From Candidatus Zixiibacteriota bacterium (GTDB lineage: Bacteria; Zixibacteria; MSB-5A5; GN15; FEB-12), in assembly GCA_040756055.1 (NCBI GenBank), contig JBFLZR010000007.1, positions 1-64,000 on the forward strand: 64,000 bases of DNA, in the 5' to 3' direction. The stretch's first letter is position 1. Each line of letters opens with the position of its first letter. Position numbers and translations under genes: made by a program. Shown here piece after piece: positions 29,901 through 35,689 of this stretch. The notes under the pieces were generated by a model that made no database searches, was not told the origin of the DNA, and saw only the letters and a program-made list of their open reading frames with translations.

Positions 29901-32349
29901 GGACTATTACGATATCACGCTGGTCAAAATGCCGGTCGGTGGTCATACTCTCAAGGCGATTCGGCATGACTACAACTTTGACGGCTCTCTGAAGAAATTA
30001 ACAGTGTACCCGCACTGGCCTGACGACACCGACGCTCGGCAGATCAACTATAGCTACGACAAAGGCGGTAACATTTCAATCCTGGCGAATCCATCGACCT
30101 CCACAGAGCAACTGCTTCATGCGCTTTACTATAACGGCCTCAACGGCCGAGACTCCACCATCTACGGTTGGTCGGGGTGGAAATCGGGCGGCAGTTGGCT
30201 ATCAGAATTCGCTCAGAAGGTGAATTACACCTACGACCCACGGGGGATGCTCACGGGAATAAACAGTCCATCGGGTGTGGTACCGTCACTGACCGGTGGA
30301 GGCGATACCAACGATCACTTTGGCCTCACTCTGGACTATACCGCCGATGACAACGGGTACTTCAACGGTCGCGTGAAGAATCTTTATGCCTCGAATTCCG
30401 GCGATGGTACTGTTATAGACAACGATTACAGCTACACCTACAACGACCTCGGCTGGTTGACCGATGCCGTCCATCAACAGGATCCTGCTCGCAGCCGTCA
30501 CTATACCTACAACCGCATCGGCAACAGAACAAGTCTCGTAGCCGGCAGTGACACCATCACTTACGACTACTACGACTCCCAGGGGTCGTCGAAGCTTCGT
30601 TGGTTCACCGGTATGGGTAACGACACTCTGCAGTATGATATCCTCGGCAACCTTGTGGCCGACTACTCCCGCGATCTGTTCAGCATGACCTATGACTACC
30701 GCAATCTGATGAATGAGGTCAAAATGAGTTCGGAGGTATATCCGGATCGGCAGGATATTGTCCGCATGAAGTACGACCAGACGGGCCAGCGGGTCGAAAA
30801 GACCTACATCCGTTTCTATCTCGGTGAGTGTGAAGACGACCCGAATCCACCCGGACCACCCAATCCGACACCCGACAATGTGACTGAACTGGGGACAATT
30901 GAACTTCCCGACGACCTGAGCATCATTGTGGACGATCAGGTCGCGATACTGGCTTCCAGCTCGGGGGGCGGAGACACCTGTATCTTGTACGATGCCTATG
31001 TCACCCGCTACCTGTATGATAACGGGGTGCTGGTGGCTACATTCGATGAAAACGATAACGTCATCGATATGTTCGTCAACGGCCCTGAGGGCATGATCGC
31101 CACCTACCACGAAAACGACGATGCCCAGCTTTACTATTTCCTGACTGATCAGATCGGCTCGCCGAGAGTAATAATGCACTCGCCGGGCGGTGGGATTACT
31201 CCGCAGGTGGCTCAATACAATAATTATCATCCATTTGGGCAGATCCATCAGAGTTGGGGGAGTTTCAACACGCCTTACACGTTTACCGGCAAGGAGCAGG
31301 ATGACGATGGTGATTTCAAGTTCCACTATTTCGGTGCTCGTTACTATGACGCGCGGATTGGGATGTTCTCCAGCATTGACAAAGCCAGCCAATTCGCCGG
31401 CGGGTATTTGTATGGGGGGAATAATCCGATATTGGTGATTGATCCGGATGGGAATTTCGGTATTGCTTGGTGGGAATTAGCTAAAGCGGTTGTCCAATTT
31501 GGCGGAACATATCTTCAGTCCGCGATGGAGACGGGTGAGTTCGGGAAGGCCTCTCTGAATGCGGGATTAAACGCCGCGAATGGACACCTAATGAACTCGG
31601 GCATATTCGAAGCAGATCTAGGGAACATCGAGATGCCTACGAGTCACCATGTGGCGGACGCTCTTGCGGTAATTCCAAATTCCGTTCATGATTACTTTGT
31701 CCGGCCCGTGGCACAAGGAGCCGTGGGATTTGGGGACGGCGCAATGCACCGCGGGGAAGATCTGATTGACACGGATATTGGAGATGTCTATAGGAATACC
31801 TTCGAGGTGAGCCTGACGGAACATGCGGTGAATTTGGCTAGAGGGCTTCGAACTTGGCCCGGCGAGACCTGGCGACACATGAGTTCCGGTCCTTACGCGT
31901 TCGGCCATACCTTGGGTTATTACTCGCCGGAAATCGGCCTTGCAGCTTATTCGTTGGGTAGTGCAAGCTCAGCCGAAATCGGAATCATGCCGCGTTCCTC
32001 TTCTTGGACACGAAGTAGCTTTCAGGGTGTAAAGGTCTATCAGCGAAGTGACCTATTTGACCCACTAGCTTCAACTACTTGGAAGGTCGGAGGTCACGAG
32101 ATAGTTGGAACAAATTTGGAACGAATGTCATTCGGAAGGGCTCCGATAGGAATTGACGGGAAGCCCATTTGTTTGCATCATTTAACTCAAACAAATACCG
32201 GTGCCATTGCTGAGGTGACGCAAACTTTTCATCAGGGATACTACCGGACTATTCACATCAATTTTGGCGGATCGGCTTCTGGACTAAATAGGACAGGTTT
32301 TCAATTGTGGCGCTCTGAATATTGGAAGCACCGGGCAAATTTATACTGA
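23980..32349 (+). CDS. Large exported RHS/YD-repeat polymorphic toxin with LHH nuclease tip
   Basis: A 2789-residue protein with a signal peptide (about residues 1-26). The N-terminal region (TGSLSSSVNLYTGQHQESFP, IPGRGGLGVSLSLDYNG) resembles the start of SpvB/TcB-like RHS proteins. A long beta-rich middle follows, with a CBM/galactose-binding-like module at about 1246-1400 (WQKIEAVYHITG, IFDDFRF), then many YD repeats and the RHS core (about 2385-2492: FLTDQIGSPRVI, YHPFGQIHQSWG, YFGARYYDARIGMFSSID). The tip (about 2684-2789) has GKPICLHHLTQTNTGAIAEV and FQLWRSEYWKHRAN, the LHH nuclease of the HNH/Endo VII superfamily. GGGGAGG at 23969-23975 fixes the start. A SUKH immunity gene follows directly. 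Confidence 0.93.
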   Translation: MPVSLKRLSLALVVFCLCLPFTASGGDDDEYNTLTNSVTPGSYSAGSSITAFTDPSNTGSLSSSVNLYTGQHQESFPLVSIPGRGGLGVSLSLDYNGNVSHVMLEENRKAQASPWGLGFDLGLESIKCNHMGTADIRDDEYVFILGTAAVRMIKANPDSSRYILENGEPWVIYPSTDLVGGKTCVIGWTVIKQDGTVYKYGDFSTDYSSWNATRNVLRYGNFVGSGVTTGDIPYPFQWDLARIQDAQNLNWIKFTYIHEPGYLKVRNATGDDITDSDNAYTRYSYLKTIETADSNRIEIEYGTREDYQPFYGVNIYEFYSSKFPVRIFQKNPSGQFISYLILHYGYLNDAKGSSFKKLVLNSIEPRDITGHNGDGWFNYAWIPSCHFEYDPDYGNMTKITYPSGAVKELQYQQTTADQIVSSLDIQLSDMVPSTNAYTNVVGNIFTHRQRNGHLELGVWDGYWRIDTLMENCALDDNTAISPDGWMVYPSGNELIVRRWMGGYWDVDTLQDEISRDCNVYLYAGKDCFVAATGTYDYSGYDEIGSCRQIARGYFYRWDGSEWHGEKVLDDGEWNLGTDWNLGKVELGVDCYVISYWKQNSYDEDNSRVGYVLGKYDPISSTIKKRGPFDHAWHSLNTGSVVAMGPGDMIGALYYNYYSSVNGVWIWHWDPESGDWTWQPEKRVSDWLIPHNVFALPNGVAACVSAGDGKHYRLNTYQLDSVQRTSEFVWELWDEAEAYVGEIHGTPHSLGLKVRWYGGGGPVVVAPWNGLRFGPSILYIEGDVPPEKRLYMFGDGCALGPPVGQDGGPFNIISRRFEGNGSWATEQFTVVCDEAAKGFTATDEAILFRSQKKSFMYWYDSRQGDYTGPYTLVDYSSLPLDMFVESAEHHCQGGKGRTFAIDYHIQQGLLYPIFWSSSFCFHVQPSQTGLRWSGPPVHRVISSISLYPNEGSDATIQSFSYFGGISDPSTTTPRFARAEVSTPYFAGDAPDGYTRHYFYNDMDRGDEQFQSVFDADPNTEVDLKSAAKYGGIANGGYQLDGQEYYSYSYSTNPSDTVDWTRVFHSLAYTPDNISGVYRTRIDKSVARKDSLETEVIYNYDDYSNQVVSTRTKLAGENEYLVDSVVYAFRERMDSADLREIYNALTPVSKKLSLYEAGATDSVLAFAGDSLELIGSWIPVETYTFGHLNPFEDSVSTFKTLPDGQSFDQWGNRISSIGADGDTSCVKYNAKGNQIVATGQNCYLSDFLVQDFEQSEGWDGWYERYEYSNISLVTDDVFTGTRALKIVDDANSSANNWGPSRAISVDDLTDSVYYMSCWVKTDHDVSVYLWLNDYSKNISFTDLVPNEWQKIEAVYHITGSDLAGLDNISAELVLRDNETAIPGVSYAIFDDFRFHPLDAVVSTKTYDPVSGVVTSESGQDNFPMKYEYDAFLRPIAVYDHKDEILSHTYYKGASQFTADNPYHVRTTSYSANSQPLNSVTYYDGLGRVLQTRSENPNGASEVIVSTSEYDSHGRATKEYKPFLENYTMDLDSTAYLQVAYDPILWNDYYTNSDYGNLAFLDVDTLVYYIGTSSFDRTTGCCCEKDPEANDTLCLDGRQGRFWWELYMETNYEQEYCEILLNGNSVAYLALPNLLRAADGCEQIYLSDTGSFLIEEGDTVMIILDNSYGWCKYSTPPSSYCKSAVWIAAIDSTWTYWAVDTTTTNWVRDFDAGDVAAKVLAYYDADGPGVDCGGYPFSEYAYSKEVNSKLDSAGAPGEDWFIGSGRPVKHQQLTDVAKKEYISKTIDQDGVELMATADHWGTYERSYGVIDGDTIVTTTYKDRLGRDTAVYLDTLAGTAPIPLRRTTYNDRGMVTSTWKVDYGTIRMLYDLSGNLRFMQNDKRLAENKFVYFKYDQQGRKIEEGIMGSAALYFKEANARIESFPDTSTYDPDVQYRWYYDYYDKGDSVIVAPGKLVRVEDNGFGDYKYYREFYYYPEDYYDITLVKMPVGGHTLKAIRHDYNFDGSLKKLTVYPHWPDDTDARQINYSYDKGGNISILANPSTSTEQLLHALYYNGLNGRDSTIYGWSGWKSGGSWLSEFAQKVNYTYDPRGMLTGINSPSGVVPSLTGGGDTNDHFGLTLDYTADDNGYFNGRVKNLYASNSGDGTVIDNDYSYTYNDLGWLTDAVHQQDPARSRHYTYNRIGNRTSLVAGSDTITYDYYDSQGSSKLRWFTGMGNDTLQYDILGNLVADYSRDLFSMTYDYRNLMNEVKMSSEVYPDRQDIVRMKYDQTGQRVEKTYIRFYLGECEDDPNPPGPPNPTPDNVTELGTIELPDDLSIIVDDQVAILASSSGGGDTCILYDAYVTRYLYDNGVLVATFDENDNVIDMFVNGPEGMIATYHENDDAQLYYFLTDQIGSPRVIMHSPGGGITPQVAQYNNYHPFGQIHQSWGSFNTPYTFTGKEQDDDGDFKFHYFGARYYDARIGMFSSIDKASQFAGGYLYGGNNPILVIDPDGNFGIAWWELAKAVVQFGGTYLQSAMETGEFGKASLNAGLNAANGHLMNSGIFEADLGNIEMPTSHHVADALAVIPNSVHDYFVRPVAQGAVGFGDGAMHRGEDLIDTDIGDVYRNTFEVSLTEHAVNLARGLRTWPGETWRHMSSGPYAFGHTLGYYSPEIGLAAYSLGSASSAEIGIMPRSSSWTRSSFQGVKVYQRSDLFDPLASTTWKVGGHEIVGTNLERMSFGRAPIGIDGKPICLHHLTQTNTGAIAEVTQTFHQGYYRTIHINFGGSASGLNRTGFQLWRSEYWKHRANLY
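31015..31373 (+). repeat. 359-bp perfect direct repeat in the RHS core, copy 1
   Basis: Positions 31015-31373 are identical base for base to 33674-34032 (offset 2659). The flanks diverge gradually at the 3' side, with mostly synonymous changes, and abruptly at the 5' side. Both copies are in the same codon phase. Confidence 0.96.
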
Positions 32350-32369
32350 TGATACAAAGGAGGCAAACG

Positions 32370-32810
32370 GTGGCGGAGAGAAAACGTAGACTGGCCCGAC
32401 TTATTGAGACGTCTGACAATGTTGAATTCGGTCAGTATGGTCAGGGGGCTTCGGATGACTTAGTACGGAATACGGAAAACCAATTAGGAATAAAGTTGCC
32501 GCCTTCCTATGTTTGGTGGCTACAGAACTACGGTGGTGGAACGGTATTTGGCGATGAGATCTTCAGTATCTACGAACAGGAGTCTGACGAAGTCGTAGGT
32601 TGTGATATCGTTCGAATGCACAGAATAAACTCCGAAAAGAATTGGTTTTCAAAAGATCAGCTAGTTATTTGTGAGACTGATGAAGCGGTTTACTATTTCG
32701 ATGTCAGTCAGCCGGATCAAAATGGCGAATTCCCCGTATATGAGCACTATTCCGGACAGAAGATTGCAGACGACTTCATCGAATTTCTTATAAGGCTAAT
32801 TGAACGGTGA
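32370..32810 (+). CDS. SUKH (SMI1/KNR4) family immunity protein
   Basis: A 146-residue cytoplasmic protein with SUKH-fold marks: VRNTENQLGIKLPPSYVWWLQNYGGGTVFG near the N terminus, then DIVRMHR, LVICETDEAVYYFDVS and FIEFLIRL at the end. SUKH proteins are the commonest immunity proteins of nuclease-tipped polymorphic toxins, and this one lies directly behind the LHH tip. The GTG at 32370 is preferred because AAAGGAGG (32356-32363) is ideally spaced from it. An in-frame ATG at 32349 overlapping the toxin stop (TGATG) is the alternative and would add seven residues. Either way, translation is closely tied to the toxin. Confidence 0.88.
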   Translation: MAERKRRLARLIETSDNVEFGQYGQGASDDLVRNTENQLGIKLPPSYVWWLQNYGGGTVFGDEIFSIYEQESDEVVGCDIVRMHRINSEKNWFSKDQLVICETDEAVYYFDVSQPDQNGEFPVYEHYSGQKIADDFIEFLIRLIER

Positions 32811-32921
32811 AATTCGGTGATGCGGCATATATGTCATCCAAACAATTAGCGAAATATCACGGAGCGTTTCCTGGTTTTTCTATAGAGACACCGAAATACA
32901 CCTATTGAACAGGAGTCTACA

Positions 32922-33587
32922 ATGGGTACTAGAAATACAGGACATCTTGCCTCAGTAGTAAAGGATTGGCTGAAGATTTTCCCTCGACTCTCGGAACACG
33001 GCAATTCTAAGATCGTCAGAAGAGTCGGACCGGTTCTCATTGGTGTAGAGTTCTTCAGGCCCTTCTCAACTACATACAGACCGGAGTTCATACTGGTCAA
33101 TCTAATGGATGCGGATTACAAGAATCCGCGAAATGTCATTTTTCAGTTCGTCCGCAGCCGAAATAATGTTCAGGTTCAGATCCCATTCGACAAACACGAA
33201 AAGCTGTATGCTGAAACGGCGGAGTTGCTCCGGAGGCAGTCAACAATCAGTCTGGTAGACGATGTGTCTGTGGGCGATATACTAAGCGGTGTCGCGCTTT
33301 TTTTGGAAGAGGATTATATGAAAGGTAGCAATTGCTTCATTCAATGCAAAGCGATTATACATTTCGCCAAGCTGTTAGGTGATCAAGACGCTGAGGGCAA
33401 GTGGTTCGATTTTGCAAGATCCAAACTTGAGGAGTTACCGACAGACATATTAGAGCAGGAAACAGGCGGTTATGAAATCTGGCTTACAAAAATGTCAAAA
33501 ATCGGCGTTGAGGATCTATTGAATTCAGCCCAGCAAAACATCACTAGGTGGAGGCTGGACAGGTTGCCGGTGTCAAATCTACGTTGA
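32922..33587 (+). CDS. Hypothetical protein in the RHS immunity region
   Basis: A 221-residue soluble protein with no signal peptide and no recognised domain. Features are VRRVGPVLIGVEFFRPFST, PEFILVNLMDADYKNPRNVIFQF and a helical C-terminal half (FIQCKAIIHFAKLLG, GYEIWLTKMSKIGVEDLLNSAQQ). AGGAG lies before the ATG. It sits between the SUKH gene and a displaced RHS tip, the usual place for accumulated immunity genes, and is AT-richer than the housekeeping genes. Its last 40 bp overlap in another frame with the orphan RHS tip, so the tip may have been inserted into, or trimmed against, its 3' end. Immunity is inferred from position only. Confidence 0.65.
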   Translation: MGTRNTGHLASVVKDWLKIFPRLSEHGNSKIVRRVGPVLIGVEFFRPFSTTYRPEFILVNLMDADYKNPRNVIFQFVRSRNNVQVQIPFDKHEKLYAETAELLRRQSTISLVDDVSVGDILSGVALFLEEDYMKGSNCFIQCKAIIHFAKLLGDQDAEGKWFDFARSKLEELPTDILEQETGGYEIWLTKMSKIGVEDLLNSAQQNITRWRLDRLPVSNLR

Positions 33588-35038
33588 CTGCAACCGGTCA
33601 GGAGCCGGTACTGACCGCCAAACCGGTCAGTGATGAATGTATCGTGTCAGATGTTTACATCACCCGCTACCTCTATGATAACGGGGTGCTGGTGGCTACA
33701 TTCGATGAAAACGATAACGTCATCGATATGTTCGTCAACGGCCCTGAGGGCATGATCGCCACCTACCACGAAAACGACGATGCCCAGCTTTACTATTTCC
33801 TGACTGATCAGATCGGCTCGCCGAGAGTAATAATGCACTCGCCGGGCGGTGGGATTACTCCGCAGGTGGCTCAATACAATAATTATCATCCATTTGGGCA
33901 GATCCATCAGAGTTGGGGGAGTTTCAACACGCCTTACACGTTTACCGGCAAGGAGCAGGATGACGATGGTGATTTCAAGTTCCACTATTTCGGTGCTCGT
34001 TACTATGACGCGCGGATTGGGATGTTCTCCAGTATTGACAAGGCCAGCCAGTTTGCCGGCGGCTATTTGTATGGCGGGAACAATCCGATTCTGGGCCGCG
34101 ACCCGGACGGGAATCTGTTTTTCCTAACCACCCCGTTTTTGTTCAGCGTGGGCATGGCAGCTTTTTCCGGTGCTGGAGCATACTACGCCGAAGCGACTCA
34201 CAATCCTTATATGAATGGTAGCATTGGAGGTGCGTTCGGGGCGGCTGCCCTTGGTGGAGTCCAGGGAGCCATTAGCGGAACCATAGGCGCTGGTTTGGGA
34301 TGGGCATCAGGCCAAATTGGCTGGACCAGCACTTTCGGTTATACTGTGCGGGGAGCGGCATCGAGCGTTATTGGGGGAGGTATCGGAAATTCAATGGACG
34401 GCAATCCCAGGACCAGTTTCTTTAGTAATTGGGGTTGGTCTGCGTTGCAGGGTGCCTATACGGGATATATGGCGGGAAAAGAGTATCAACGTTATCTCGC
34501 AAACAGACTTGCGGATGCTGCACCGGTTATTAATCCTAATTCCCCCAATGACGACTTACCACCAAGAAGAGGAAATGTTGAAGGAACCAGTGGGAAGGAG
34601 GCTCTTGGCTATGCGCCTGATCAACCGCTTTATGGGGATGTGCTGATAGAGGGTGCAAGCGGAAACTGCGGATGCTTCGGGGTCGGATTTTCTGCTTACG
34701 CTCAGGCAGGCGGTGGTGGCGCCGCGTTGGTCTGTAGTGATGGAATATACGTCCGGTTGGAAGGAGGACTTGGGTTCTACTTCGGTATCGGGCCCGGCGG
34801 TGAAACTATACCAGGTGGAGTGACTGTTAGAAATACATCTCCGAAAGCGCAGTTTGGTGATGTTGGTGTCGGGGTTTTCATGAAGGGCGCTGCGATTGGC
34901 AACGTCAGGTACGATATTCCTTACTACCAGAGCGATCGCGGCTTTTTCCCCGGTACATCAGGACCGGTGTTTGGTGTACAGGCAAGCTTTGGATATTCCG
35001 AGGGCGCTTATGTTTGGGTCAAAGTTGTCTCGTGGTGA
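33548..35038 (+). CDS. Displaced (orphan) RHS tip with unknown beta-rich domain
   Basis: The open frame runs 496 codons from a GTG at 33548 and has no signal peptide. It begins inside the RHS core (ITRYLYDNGVLVATFDEND), carries the core identical to the main gene, then splits at PDGN into a new tip. The tip starts with a Gly/Ala-rich hydrophobic stretch (GGAFGAAALGGVQGAISGTIGAGLG), common before RHS effector domains, and ends in a Gly-rich beta domain (CGCFGVGFSAYAQAGGGGAALV, GGLGFYFGIGPGGETIPGG, FGVQASFGYSEGAYVWVKV) without known catalytic residues. A pore- or beta-barrel-like role is possible. It probably is a silent cassette waiting for recombination with the main gene. Confidence 0.8.
   Translation: MEAGQVAGVKSTLTATGQEPVLTAKPVSDECIVSDVYITRYLYDNGVLVATFDENDNVIDMFVNGPEGMIATYHENDDAQLYYFLTDQIGSPRVIMHSPGGGITPQVAQYNNYHPFGQIHQSWGSFNTPYTFTGKEQDDDGDFKFHYFGARYYDARIGMFSSIDKASQFAGGYLYGGNNPILGRDPDGNLFFLTTPFLFSVGMAAFSGAGAYYAEATHNPYMNGSIGGAFGAAALGGVQGAISGTIGAGLGWASGQIGWTSTFGYTVRGAASSVIGGGIGNSMDGNPRTSFFSNWGWSALQGAYTGYMAGKEYQRYLANRLADAAPVINPNSPNDDLPPRRGNVEGTSGKEALGYAPDQPLYGDVLIEGASGNCGCFGVGFSAYAQAGGGGAALVCSDGIYVRLEGGLGFYFGIGPGGETIPGGVTVRNTSPKAQFGDVGVGVFMKGAAIGNVRYDIPYYQSDRGFFPGTSGPVFGVQASFGYSEGAYVWVKVVSW
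33674..34032 (+). repeat. 359-bp perfect direct repeat in the RHS core, copy 2
   Basis: Identical to 31015-31373. Recombination between the copies would remove 2659 bp (LHH tip, SUKH gene and most of the 221-residue gene) and fuse the main RHS gene in frame to the stored tip. Confidence 0.96.
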
Positions 35039-35072
35039 TTGCCTGGTCAAGCTATAGGAGTTCTGTTGAATT

Positions 35073-35504
35073 ATGATTTTCCCGTTTTTTGTAAGACCTG
35101 AGGACCAGAGGAAAGCTGACGAAGAATGGTTGGCGGCCCGCGGCGGCGTTTACCCTCGTCCTTATGGGTTCTACCTCTGGGTAAGCATGAGTGGGAGTAT
35201 CTACCTGCTGTTTCGAATTTCGGTGGGTTTACCGGCGATTATTGCTCCCATTCTCGAGTTTGTGGTTGTAAGGACTATTCTTGTGATCCTGTCGATTACC
35301 TCTATTCTGGTACTCACTTGCTGGTTTGGGAGGATAGCGGCAAACCGGGGCATAGTCCGCACTCCTTACTGGGTACTCCGATACGGCGAGGACAAACACC
35401 GCAATCTTAGTGCGCCGGTCGGTGCCATGTTGCTACCATTTGCCATTGAAGCAGTGTTCGGAGTCCTTTACCTATTGGAATGGCTATATTCGCTAATTAC
35501 CTAG
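35073..35504 (+). CDS. Small four-helix membrane protein, candidate immunity gene
   Basis: A 143-residue protein with about four predicted transmembrane helices (FYLWVSMSGSIYLLFRISVG, AIIAPILEFVVVRTILVILS, SITSILVLTCWFG, and LLPFAIEAVFGVLYLLEWLY). It starts 34 bp after the orphan tip with TAGGAG upstream. A membrane immunity protein would fit a pore-forming or membrane-targeted toxin, which agrees with the glycine-rich hydrophobic tip of the preceding gene. No family is recognised and the role is inferred from position. Confidence 0.65.
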   Translation: MIFPFFVRPEDQRKADEEWLAARGGVYPRPYGFYLWVSMSGSIYLLFRISVGLPAIIAPILEFVVVRTILVILSITSILVLTCWFGRIAANRGIVRTPYWVLRYGEDKHRNLSAPVGAMLLPFAIEAVFGVLYLLEWLYSLIT

Positions 35505-35568
35505 TCCGAGCCAAATAGCCCGCACTTTGGGTGGGTTTCGAGAGGCATTATCCGAGCATAGTAATCTA

Positions 35569-35595
35569 CGAGGCTCACTTGTCGAGTGAGCCTCG
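35569..35595. terminator. Hairpin closing the RHS locus
   Basis: CGAGGCTCACT (35569-35579) pairs perfectly with AGTGAGCCTCG (35585-35595) around TGTCG. The T-tract is short on both strands. It lies between the convergent RHS locus and FG-GAP gene. Confidence 0.65.
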
Positions 35596-35689
35596 TTCCG
35601 CTTTATGCGCTACAGTATGCAGGTGCCAGCCTTGCCACAGAGAGGAGCAGGTTCCAACGTTGACCGGGCATAAAGTCGACGAAGATAAG

